In this document: positions 42,939 through 50,334 of the stretch, piece after piece
Layout: every line of letters starts with the position of its first letter
Position numbering within the stretch: the first letter of the stretch is position 1
Source of the DNA: Umezawaea tangerina
Lineage (GTDB): Bacteria > Actinomycetota > Actinomycetes > Mycobacteriales > Pseudonocardiaceae
Length of the DNA stretch: 64,000 nucleotides
NCBI RefSeq assembly: GCF_003002815.1
Contig: NZ_PVTF01000003.1
Coordinates: 496,001 to 560,000, forward strand
Direction of reading: 5' to 3'
The notes under the pieces: generated by a model
Told to the model about the DNA's origin: nothing
Seen by the model: the letters and a program-made list of their open reading frames with translations, nothing else
The model's database searches: none
Made by a program: the position numbers and the translations under genes

Positions 42939-45191
42939 CTACGGAGGGGGCTGGCAGTACCCCGGCAGCAGGTCGCCCAGCACCGGCGGCCACCACGGCG
43001 GCCAGGGGGTGCACGGGGGTGTCGTCGCCGGTGGGGGCGTCGTGGGCGGGGTCGTCGGAGGTGTCGGCACGACCGGCGGGGCGACCGGTTCGCCGGGTGT
43101 CCCCGGTGCCGTCGGAGGGGTCTCCGGCGGCGTCGTCGTGGTGGGAACGGGCGTGGTGGTCGTGGTCGGCGCGGTCGTGCTGGGCACAGAGGGCACAGTG
43201 GTCGTGGGCGCCGTGGTCACCGGCGGGAGCTCCGGCGTCGACGGCGGCAGCACCGGCGCCTCGACGCCGGGCAGCAGCGACACCGGCACGTCGACCGACT
43301 TCGACGCCGTGCCGACGGTCGCGGTGACCCGGACGGTGCCGCCGCGGAACGGCAGCCCGAACGCCCACGCGGACATCCGGTAGGACCCGTCGCGCTGGAG
43401 CTCGGCCCGGCACTCGATCCGGTGGTCGCGCACCGAGCAGCCCGCGCACGGGGTGGTGAGCACGATGCCGTCACCGGTGGTCAGCGACAGCGTGAGCGGA
43501 CCCGCCCTGGTGCCGGTGTTGGTCACCGTCACGTCCAGCCGCGGGTCCCAGAACACCTCGTGCCACTTGCGGACGGTCAGCACGAGGTCGTCGCGGACCG
43601 GCTGGACCTCGACGGCCACGGTCACCGCGACGGTGAGGGTGGTGCCCGCGGAGACCGTGCCGGTGATCGTGCCGCCGACGGCCTCGGGGTCGGCCTGGAG
43701 GTTGAAGACGAAGGTGGCGGTGCCGCCGGGCGCGATGCCCTGCGCGGTCGTGCAGGTCACCGTTCCGCTGCCCGCCGGGCACGGGACGGTCTGCTCGGCG
43801 AGGCCGTCCAGCGCCAGCAGGCGCGCGCCCGCGAACGACGCGACGGGACCGACCGAGCGGACGCCGGGCGGCAGCGCCAGCGCCATGCTCGCGGGCTCGG
43901 AGACGGACTCGCCGGTGTTGCGGATCGTGATCGGCAGCGCCTTCGGGGCCTCGCCGGGCACCAGCGTGAACCCGCTGGGCACCGTCGGCACCAGCGCCGC
44001 CGGGGTCGGCTGGGGCTGCGCCGGCGGCGGCGTCTCGGCCGGGGGCGCCGCGGGGGCGGGCGCGGGTTCGGGTGACGGCGGGTCCGGCTGCGGCTGCGGA
44101 GCCGGCGGCGCGGGCGGCACAGCGGGCACGACGGCGGGCGGGGCGGGCGGCACGGGTGGCACGACGGGCTGGCTCGTCACGACCGGCGCCGGGGGAGGTT
44201 CGGCGATGGCGGGCGTGGTGTCGCCGCCGCCGGAGGTCAGGCCGATCGCCACGGCCACGGCGAGCGCGGCGGTCGACGCGGCCACGCCCAGCAGCTGCCG
44301 GGGCAGCGACGCGGCGGCACCGGCGGCACCGCCCGCTCCCGCGGCACCGGCGACGGCGGTCGCGGCGACGGCCTTGCCCGCCCCGGCCGTCACGGCCAGG
44401 TAGCCGGTCGCGCCGAGGCCCAGCACCAGCGGGGCGACGAACCCGCGCAGCGACCCGTTGACGTCGGACAGCTCGGCGGCCAGCGCGCGGCACCGGTCGC
44501 ACTCGTCGAGGTGCGCCTCGACCTGGGTCGTCTCGCGCTTGGACAGCCCGCCGCGGGTCCACGCGCCCAGCCGGTCGACGGTCGCGCGGCAGCGGTCGGA
44601 CGTGGTCTCGGTCAGGTGCACCTGGAGGTAGGCCTGGCGCAGGCCCTCGCGGGCGCGGTAGGCGAGCGCGGACACGCCGTTCGCGGTCAGCCCGAGCAGC
44701 GGGCCGACCTCGGCGGGGGACTGGCCCTCGATCTCGGTGTGCCACAGCACGGTCTGCCAGCGCTCGGGGAGCCGGGCGAACGCCTTCGCGGCGAGCGAGC
44801 GCTCCAGCCCGGCGACGGCCGTGTCGCTGAACGGGACGCTGACCGCCTCGGCGGGCACACCGGACACCGCGGACACGTCGTCGGACAGCTCGACCTTCCG
44901 GTCGCGCCGGGTCTTGTCGTACGCGGTGTGCCGCAAAGCCGTCAGGAGGTAGGCGCGGAACGCCGAGTCCGGGCCGCGGCCGCCACGGAGAGTGTCCAGC
45001 ACCTTGGCGAAAGCCTCGGACACCAGATCATCTGCCTCGGCAGGGGAACGGGTCAGCTGGCGGGCGAGGTTGTAGGCCGCCGAGACGTGGCGTTCGTACA
45101 GCTCGCCGTACGCTTCGATCTTCCCGCCGCGCACGGAGTCGATCAGCTCCGAGTCGCTCGGTCCCTGGACATCAGCAGGAACGGTCGCCAC
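42939..45191 (-). CDS. ECF sigma factor fused to zinc-finger anti-sigma, membrane and extracellular domains
   Basis: A 750-aa fusion. Residues 13-95 are sigma region 2 (ELYERHVSAAYNLARQLTRSPAEADDLVSEAF) and 130-190 region 4 (LPERWQTVLWHTEIEGQSPAEVGPLLGLT). A zinc anti-sigma motif HLDECDRC follows (H227, C231, C234). A hydrophobic/Ala-Gly zone and one clear transmembrane helix come next (about 300-320), then a Pro-rich stalk (331-410), Ig/DUF11-like domains (about 415-645; PITIRNTGESVSEP, DVTVTNTGTRAGPL) and a Thr/Pro tail with a cysteine-containing end. It looks like a membrane-held sigma factor carrying its own sensor. GTG start with GGGAGGG 6 bases upstream. Confidence 0.85.
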   Translation of the reverse strand: MATVPADVQGPSDSELIDSVRGGKIEAYGELYERHVSAAYNLARQLTRSPAEADDLVSEAFAKVLDTLRGGRGPDSAFRAYLLTALRHTAYDKTRRDRKVELSDDVSAVSGVPAEAVSVPFSDTAVAGLERSLAAKAFARLPERWQTVLWHTEIEGQSPAEVGPLLGLTANGVSALAYRAREGLRQAYLQVHLTETTSDRCRATVDRLGAWTRGGLSKRETTQVEAHLDECDRCRALAAELSDVNGSLRGFVAPLVLGLGATGYLAVTAGAGKAVAATAVAGAAGAGGAAGAAASLPRQLLGVAASTAALAVAVAIGLTSGGGDTTPAIAEPPPAPVVTSQPVVPPVPPAPPAVVPAVPPAPPAPQPQPDPPSPEPAPAPAAPPAETPPPAQPQPTPAALVPTVPSGFTLVPGEAPKALPITIRNTGESVSEPASMALALPPGVRSVGPVASFAGARLLALDGLAEQTVPCPAGSGTVTCTTAQGIAPGGTATFVFNLQADPEAVGGTITGTVSAGTTLTVAVTVAVEVQPVRDDLVLTVRKWHEVFWDPRLDVTVTNTGTRAGPLTLSLTTGDGIVLTTPCAGCSVRDHRIECRAELQRDGSYRMSAWAFGLPFRGGTVRVTATVGTASKSVDVPVSLLPGVEAPVLPPSTPELPPVTTAPTTTVPSVPSTTAPTTTTTPVPTTTTPPETPPTAPGTPGEPVAPPVVPTPPTTPPTTPPPATTPPCTPWPPWWPPVLGDLLPGYCQPPP

Positions 45192-45339
45192 GTTTTCCCT
45201 CCCTCGTGGCGGCCAGTGTGACTCACGTGGTCGCTCACCGTCACCTCAAGCCCCCCGACTGGTCGGGTGAACCCACGTCACGGATGCGGTCCCACGGCGT
45301 CCCGTGGTAGTGAACCGACCGGGAGGGGAGACGACCCAC

Positions 45340-46107
45340 GTGGGTGTCGCACAGGCGGAACGCGTGCTGAAGTCGAGGTGGCGGACCGCGAGTCTCGCGG
45401 CGGGCTGGCCCTTCCCCGGTGACTGGCCGTCGCGCGAGGTCGACGACGTCGTCACCGCCATGGTGGACACCGCCGACCCCGGTGACGCGCTGGTCCGGCT
45501 CGGCCGGTCGCGGGCGGAGGCGGGCGCCGGTCTCGGCGAGACGCTGCTGGACCTGGCCGCGCTGCACGCGGTGCTGGACGGGGCATGCGGCGTGGTCGCC
45601 CCGAACGTCGACGCGCTGCCGTCGCGGATGCTGCGGCTGACCGCGCTGGGCTGGGCGGACGTGCTCACCGAGGAGGCCGCCGACCGCGGCGCGGAGGACC
45701 CGCTGACCGGGCTGGCCACCCGCGGCTACCTGCGCACCAGGCTGGCGGAGCTCTACCGCGGGACGCCCGCGCCCGGCGACCGCTACGCGCTCGTGCTGGT
45801 CGGCCTCGACCTGACCCGCGCCACCGGCTGGTCCCGCGTGGTCGCGATGACGCTGCTGTCGGACGTGCTGCGGGTCGTGTTCGACGGTGGCGAGACGCTG
45901 GCCACCCTCGGCCCGTCGGTCGCCGCGGTGCTGACCCGGCGGGACGCCTCGCTCGCCCAGCGGATCTCGACCGTGCGGGTGCTGGCCGCCGACCGGCTCG
46001 CCGTCGACCCGCACGTAAGACCCACCGGCCCCGCGGACGTCTGGTCCGAACACCTCCCGGCCACCCACGGGGACGCCTGCGCGCTCCTCGCCGCCCTGGG
46101 CCGCTGA
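45340..46107 (+). CDS. GGDEF-like protein lacking the GGDEF motif
   Basis: A 255-aa protein. The middle carries the diguanylate-cyclase opening DPLTGLATRGYLRTRLAELY and a following strand YALVLVGLDLTRATGW, but the GG(D/E)EF active-site loop is absent. It is therefore probably not a cyclase and may be a receptor-like or regulatory remnant. The N-terminal 120 residues are helical and unrecognised. GTG 45340 (GGGGAG 9 bases upstream) is preferred over GTG 45304. It is divergent from the sigma-factor fusion gene, 149 bases away, and ends before a strong hairpin. Confidence 0.6.
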   Translation: MGVAQAERVLKSRWRTASLAAGWPFPGDWPSREVDDVVTAMVDTADPGDALVRLGRSRAEAGAGLGETLLDLAALHAVLDGACGVVAPNVDALPSRMLRLTALGWADVLTEEAADRGAEDPLTGLATRGYLRTRLAELYRGTPAPGDRYALVLVGLDLTRATGWSRVVAMTLLSDVLRVVFDGGETLATLGPSVAAVLTRRDASLAQRISTVRVLAADRLAVDPHVRPTGPADVWSEHLPATHGDACALLAALGR

Positions 46108-46170
46108 CGGCCCCCAGAACCCTGCGCCACGGCGCTGAAACCCCTGTCCAGCGCCCGGTCCGCGCCCCGA

Positions 46171-46209
46171 CCCGAACGCCCGTCGCTCCCGCAGCGGCGG
46201 GCGTTCGGG
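46171..46209 (+). terminator. terminator hairpin after the GGDEF-like gene
   Basis: Perfect 12-bp arms CCCGAACGCCCG (46171-46182) and CGGGCGTTCGGG (46198-46209), with further pairing CGCT/AGCG inside the loop. Located 64 bases after the stop and just before the gntR promoter. Confidence 0.65.
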
Positions 46210-46219
46210 CGTTCCCGGC

Positions 46220-46249
46220 TTGACAGCCCGCCAAGTGGTCCACTTAGCT
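46220..46249 (+). promoter_or_regulatory. promoter of gntR-ABC operon
   Basis: TTGACA (46220-46225), 18-base spacer, TTAGCT (46244-46249). A small palindrome AAGTGG-T-CCACTT (46233-46245) lies inside the spacer. Confidence 0.5.
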
Positions 46250-46250
46250 A

Positions 46251-46272
46251 GTGTCTTAGTTGAGTAACACAC
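46251..46272. promoter_or_regulatory. YtrA-type operator candidate
   Basis: 22-base palindrome with arms GTGTcTTAgT and AgTAAcACAC (8 of 11 positions pair) at the expected transcription start, 15 bases before the gntR start. Form and place suit autorepression by the encoded YtrA-like protein. Confidence 0.55.
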
Positions 46273-46286
46273 TTTGGAGGTGAGGC

Positions 46287-46679
46287 GTGGTCGAGTTCCG
46301 CATCGACAAGGCGAGCGGCCTCCCTGCCTACCTGCAACTGGCCCGGCAGGTCAGGGAGGCGTTGAGACTCGGCTGGCTCAAGCCGGGCGACCGGCTGCCG
46401 ACGGTCCGCGACGTGGTCGCGACCAGCGGCGTGAACGCGAACACGGTGCTGAAGGCGTACCGGGAGCTGGAGCGCGCGGGCCTGCTCGAGGCGCGCCAGG
46501 GCTCCGGCACGTTCGTGAAGGCCACCCTGGGGTCGGTCGACCCCGAGGTGATGGACCGGCTGCGCGCCAAGCTCGTCGACTGGGTGGACGAGGCGCGCGC
46601 CGCCGGACTGGAGAACGAGGACATCGACGCGCTGGTCGGGTCGGTGCTCACCGAGGGGGAGAGGATCGAGGTGCCATGA
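46287..46679 (+). CDS. GntR family transcriptional regulator, YtrA subfamily
   Basis: A 130-aa regulator: N-terminal winged helix (GLPAYLQLARQVREALRLGWLKPGDRLPTVRDVV; GVNANTVLKAYRELERAGLLEARQGSGTFV in parts) and the short C-terminal helical domain typical of YtrA-type repressors, which control adjacent ABC transporter genes. GTG with TTTGGAGG 7 bases upstream. It overlaps the ATPase gene by ATGA. A 22-base palindrome at the promoter is the likely autoregulatory site. Confidence 0.92.
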   Translation: MVEFRIDKASGLPAYLQLARQVREALRLGWLKPGDRLPTVRDVVATSGVNANTVLKAYRELERAGLLEARQGSGTFVKATLGSVDPEVMDRLRAKLVDWVDEARAAGLENEDIDALVGSVLTEGERIEVP

Positions 46680-47530
46680 CGGCTGTCGTGGAAACGGCGG
46701 GCATCGCCGTGCGGGGCCTTGGCAAGGGGTACCGGAGCTCGGTGGCGCTGCGGGACTGCACGTTCGACCTGCCCGCGGGCAGGGTCGCCGCGCTGGTCGG
46801 GGCGAACGGCGCGGGCAAGACGACGCTGCTGACCGTCCTGTCCGGACTGCTGCGGCCGGACGCGGGGGAGTTCACCCTGCGGCCGGGTGAGCGGGTGGCG
46901 TTCGTGGCGCAGGAGAAGCCGGTCTACAAGCACCTGACGCCGAGGGTGGTGCTCCAGCTGGCGGCGCGGCTCAACCTGGTCTGGGACCAGGCCAGGGCGC
47001 AGGCGTGGCTGGAGCGGTTCGACATCCCGCTGGACCGCAGGTGCGGGCAGCTCTCCGGCGGGCAGCGCACGCAGGTCGCGCTGGCGGTGGCGATCGGGTC
47101 GCGGCCGACCCTGCTCCTGCTCGACGAGCCGTTGGCGGACCTGGACCCGTTGGCGCGCACCGAGGTGATGCGGGACCTGCTGAGCGAGGTCGCGGACTCG
47201 GGGGCGACGGTCGTCATGTCGACGCACATCGTCACCGAGCTGTCCGGGGTCGTCGACCACCTGCTGCTGCTGGCGCACGGGACCCTGCTCGCGGACGGGG
47301 ACCTGGACGAGCTGCTGGCCGCGCACGTGATGGTGGTGGGGCCGCGGGCGCAGGAGTCGCCGGTGCGGGGGGAAGTGCTGTGGGACAAGCACTTGGACGG
47401 CCAGTCGCTGTTCCTGGTGAGGACGCCGACCACGCCGGTGGTGTCCGCGCCGTGGGTGGTGCGGCCGGTGTCGTTGGAGGACTACGTGCTGGCGCTGCTG
47501 TCGGCGACGCGCAAGGGGGATGTGGCATGA
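46676..47530 (+). CDS. ABC transporter ATP-binding protein
   Basis: Cytosolic ATPase of 284 aa. Walker A is GANGAGKTTLL, Q-loop FVAQEKPVYKH, signature LSGGQRTQ, Walker B LLLLDEPLADLD and switch His in VVMSTHIV. About 60 C-terminal residues are accessory. With the permease it likely forms a YtrBC/Bcr-type exporter for peptides or antibiotics, induced when the GntR regulator releases. Start and stop overlap both neighbours (ATGA), so the three genes are translationally coupled. Confidence 0.92.
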   Translation: MTAVVETAGIAVRGLGKGYRSSVALRDCTFDLPAGRVAALVGANGAGKTTLLTVLSGLLRPDAGEFTLRPGERVAFVAQEKPVYKHLTPRVVLQLAARLNLVWDQARAQAWLERFDIPLDRRCGQLSGGQRTQVALAVAIGSRPTLLLLDEPLADLDPLARTEVMRDLLSEVADSGATVVMSTHIVTELSGVVDHLLLLAHGTLLADGDLDELLAAHVMVVGPRAQESPVRGEVLWDKHLDGQSLFLVRTPTTPVVSAPWVVRPVSLEDYVLALLSATRKGDVA

Positions 47531-48468
47531 CGACGGTGACGAAGACCCGCGTTGGCGGGGGCGACCTGCTCTGGGTCGCCTGGCGCACGCACCGCACGTC
47601 GATCCTGGTCACGTCGGGGCTGGTGGCGCTCGCGGCCGTGGGGATGGCGGTGGTGAGCCGGTACTTCGTGGCGTGGGCCTCGAGCCTGAACTACCCGACC
47701 TACCGGGTGCTGGAGCAGTTCTCGTCCATCGGGCTGCTGTTCGCGCTGGCGGCGGGCATGTTCTGGGGAGCGCCGCTGGTGGCGCGCGAGTACGAGCTGC
47801 GGACGCACCTCTTGGCGTGGGGGCAGGACGTGTCGGCCTCCCGGTGGCTGGCGGGCCAGGTCGCCCTGCTCGGCGCCGTGACGGCCTGCCTCGCCGCGCT
47901 GGCCGGGGTGGTGTCGGGCGTCATGCTCGAAAGGGTGCCGAAGATGGGCGTCGACACCATCAGGGTGTTCGAGCGCAACGTGTTCGAGGCCGCCCCCCAG
48001 GTCCAGGTGGGCTGCGCGCTGTTCGCGTTCGCCCTCGGTGTCGCGGTCGGGGCGCTCACCAGGCGCACGCTGCCGGCGATGGCGATCACCGGGATCGGTT
48101 TCCTCGGGGTCGGCGAGGTGCTCGCGCGGTGGGGTCGCGAGCACTACCTGCCGCCCGTGCGCTCGTTCGAGGCCTGGAGCCCGGTGCACCACCCCCTGGT
48201 GCCGTTCACCGCGCTGCCGGTCGACAGCGGGTACGCCGACGCGAACGGCGTCCCCATGGGCGACCAGGACTGGGGCTGCGGCGGCCGCAACGGGATCGAG
48301 CCGGTCGAGTGCCTCAGGGCCCATGGCGCCGCCGGGCGCTACGCCGACTACCAGCCCGCCGAGCGGGTCGAGCTGTTCCGGTGGATCGAGTCGGGGATCT
48401 TCCTCGTCCTCGCGGCCGGGCTGCTGCTGCTGGCCTGGTACTGGCTCAGGCGCGCCCGCCGGGTGTAG
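47527..48468 (+). CDS. ABC transporter permease
   Basis: A 313-aa membrane protein with about six helices (ILVTSGLVALAAVGMAVVS; GLLFALAAGMFWGAPLVARE; WLAGQVALLGAVTACLAAL; VGCALFAFALGVAVGAL; the C-terminal IFLVLAAGLLLLAWYWL) and one large external loop of about 100 residues between the last two helices containing two or more cysteines (GCGGRNGIEPVECL). It pairs with the ATPase upstream. Substrate unknown. Confidence 0.85.
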   Translation: MTTVTKTRVGGGDLLWVAWRTHRTSILVTSGLVALAAVGMAVVSRYFVAWASSLNYPTYRVLEQFSSIGLLFALAAGMFWGAPLVAREYELRTHLLAWGQDVSASRWLAGQVALLGAVTACLAALAGVVSGVMLERVPKMGVDTIRVFERNVFEAAPQVQVGCALFAFALGVAVGALTRRTLPAMAITGIGFLGVGEVLARWGREHYLPPVRSFEAWSPVHHPLVPFTALPVDSGYADANGVPMGDQDWGCGGRNGIEPVECLRAHGAAGRYADYQPAERVELFRWIESGIFLVLAAGLLLLAWYWLRRARRV

Positions 48469-48475
48469 CCGGTGT

Positions 48476-48523
48476 CGGGAGTCCACGTTTGTGCAGGTAG
48501 AGTGACCGTCCCGTGGACTCCCG
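48476..48523. promoter_or_regulatory. 12-bp inverted repeat flanking the purK promoter and start codon
   Basis: Arms CGGGAGTCCACG (48476-48487) and CGTGGACTCCCG (48512-48523) are perfect complements. The loop holds the TAGAGT -10 (48498-48503), and the second arm contains the purK GTG start (48513-48515). Either a pair of operator half-sites around the promoter, or an RNA hairpin that hides the start in read-through transcripts. Confidence 0.55.
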
Positions 48524-49739
48524 TACCGGCCTTCCCGTTGTAGGCATGATCGGCGGCGGCCAGCTCGCCCGCATGACCCACCAGGCGGCCATCCCGCTCG
48601 GCCAGTCGTTGCGCGTGCTCGCCGTCTCCGACTCCGACCCAGCCGCACTCGTCGCCCGCGACGTCGTGCTCGGCGCGCACACCGACCTCGACGCCCTGCG
48701 CGCGTTCGCCGAGGGCTGCGAGGTGGTCACCTTCGACCACGAGCACGTGCCCGGCGAGCACCTGCGCGCGCTGGTCGCCGAAGGGGTGAAGGTGCACCCC
48801 GGCCCGGACGCGCTGGTCCACGCGCAGGACAAGCTGGTGATGCGCCGCAAGCTCGCGGGCATGGGGCTGCCGGTGCCGCCGTTCGCCGAGGTGAACACCC
48901 CGGAGGACGCGCTGGCGTTCGGCGCGGAGCACGGCTGGCCGTGCGTGCTCAAGGCCGTGCGCGGCGGGTACGACGGCAAGGGCGTGTGGATGCTCGACAC
49001 GCCGGACAGCGCGCGGACCGCCGTGGACGAGCTGCTGGCCGCGGGCACGCCGCTGATGGTCGAGCAGTGCGTGCCGATGCGCCGCGAGCTGGCCGCGCTG
49101 GTGGCGCGGTCGCCGTTCGGCCAGGGCGCCGCGTGGCCGCTGGTGGAGACCGTGCAGTCCGACGGCATCTGCGTCGAGGTGCTGGCCCCCGCGCCCTCGG
49201 TCGACCCCGAGGTCGCCCAGGCCGCGCAGGAGCTGGCGCTGAAGGTCGCCGACGAGCTCGGCGTCGTCGGGCTGCTGGCCGTGGAGCTGTTCGAGACCGC
49301 GGACGGCGTGGTCGTGAACGAGCTGGCCATGCGCCCGCACAACTCCGGCCACTGGACCATCGAGGGCTCGCGGACCTCGCAGTTCGAGCAGCACCTGCGC
49401 GCGGTGCTCGACTACCCCCTCGGCGTGACCGACCTGCTTGCTCCAGCCGTTGTGATGGCGAACGTCCTCGGTGCTTCCTCCGGCGAAGCCGGAAACCAGC
49501 CGACAGCGCATCCGCCGATGATCCTCGACGAGCGGCTGCACCACCTGTTCGCCCGGTTCCCCGACGCGCACGTGCACCTGTACGGCAAGGCGGAGCGGCC
49601 GGGCCGCAAGATCGGCCACGTGACGCTGCTCGGGGAGCGGATGGACGACGTGCGCGACCGGGCGAGGCTCGCCGCGCACTGGCTGTCCGACGGCGTGTGG
49701 CTGGACGGGTTCGACATCCACGGAGGGCAGCAGCAGTGA
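48513..49739 (+). CDS. purK: N5-carboxyaminoimidazole ribonucleotide synthase PurK
   Basis: ATP-grasp enzyme (408 aa) converting AIR, ATP and bicarbonate to N5-CAIR in purine synthesis. Motifs are [45 protein letters not shown] and the C-terminal [16 protein letters not shown]. Residues about 320-335 ([15 protein letters not shown]) look like an insertion relative to usual PurK (VLG..DERLHHL), use low-GC codons and contain a TCCGGC-GAA-GCCGGA hairpin. GTG 48513 lies within an inverted repeat. purE overlaps its stop. Confidence 0.94.
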   Translation: MDSRTGLPVVGMIGGGQLARMTHQAAIPLGQSLRVLAVSDSDPAALVARDVVLGAHTDLDALRAFAEGCEVVTFDHEHVPGEHLRALVAEGVKVHPGPDALVHAQDKLVMRRKLAGMGLPVPPFAEVNTPEDALAFGAEHGWPCVLKAVRGGYDGKGVWMLDTPDSARTAVDELLAAGTPLMVEQCVPMRRELAALVARSPFGQGAAWPLVETVQSDGICVEVLAPAPSVDPEVAQAAQELALKVADELGVVGLLAVELFETADGVVVNELAMRPHNSGHWTIEGSRTSQFEQHLRAVLDYPLGVTDLLAPAVVMANVLGASSGEAGNQPTAHPPMILDERLHHLFARFPDAHVHLYGKAERPGRKIGHVTLLGERMDDVRDRARLAAHWLSDGVWLDGFDIHGGQQQ

Positions 49740-50224
49740 CGCAGGTCGGCGTGATCATGGGTAGCGACTCGGACTGGCCGGTGATGAAGGCCGCCGCCGA
49801 CGCGCTGGCCGAGTTCGACGTGCCGTACGAGGTCAGCGTGGTGTCCGCGCACCGCACCCCGCAGCGGATGATCGACTACGCGCGGTCGGCCGCGGGCCGT
49901 GGTCTGCGGTGCATCATCGCCGGTGCGGGCGGTGCCGCCCACCTGCCCGGCATGGTCGCCTCGACGACCGTGCTGCCGGTGATCGGCGTGCCGGTGCCGC
50001 TCAAGTACCTCGACGGCATGGACTCGCTGCTGTCGATCGTGCAGATGCCCGCGGGCATCCCGGTCGCCACCATGGCCGTCGGCGGCGCCCGCAACGCGGG
50101 CCTGCTGGCCGTCCGCATCCTCGCCGCCGCCGACCCCGCGTTGCAGGACCGCGTCGCCGCGTTCCAGGCCGACCTGGAGCGGATGGTGCTCGACAAGGAC
50201 GCGGCGCTGCAGAAGGCCCTCTGA
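49736..50224 (+). CDS. purE: N5-carboxyaminoimidazole ribonucleotide mutase PurE
   Basis: A 162-aa class I PurE that converts N5-CAIR to CAIR. Active-site segments are [43 protein letters not shown] and the C-terminal [17 protein letters not shown] 49736 overlaps the purK stop (GTGA), with GGAGG 8 bases upstream. It ends just before a terminator hairpin at 50232-50276. Confidence 0.96.
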   Translation: MTQVGVIMGSDSDWPVMKAAADALAEFDVPYEVSVVSAHRTPQRMIDYARSAAGRGLRCIIAGAGGAAHLPGMVASTTVLPVIGVPVPLKYLDGMDSLLSIVQMPAGIPVATMAVGGARNAGLLAVRILAAADPALQDRVAAFQADLERMVLDKDAALQKAL

Positions 50225-50231
50225 CCCCGCC

Positions 50232-50276
50232 CACGGGTGCCTTCCGACGCCGCCAACGTGTCGAAAGGCACCCGTG
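50232..50276 (+). terminator. terminator hairpin after purE
   Basis: Arms CACGGGTGCCTTCCGAC (50232-50248) and GTCGAAAGGCACCCGTG (50260-50276), 16 of 17 pairs, with an 11-base loop, starting 8 bases after the purE stop. Confidence 0.75.
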
Positions 50277-50306
50277 CGCGGGCATGTGAACGCGCGCTAA
50301 CATCAT

Positions 50307-50325
50307 CCCAGTAGGCCCTACTGGG
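50307..50325. promoter_or_regulatory. 19-base palindrome at the acyl-CoA dehydrogenase leader
   Basis: CCCAGTAGG-C-CCTACTGGG, 9-bp perfect arms, with the Shine-Dalgarno GGGAGG beginning in its last bases and GTG 50335 following. A TetR-type operator or an RNA hairpin next to the ribosome site. Confidence 0.6.
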
Positions 50326-50334
50326 AGGTAACAA

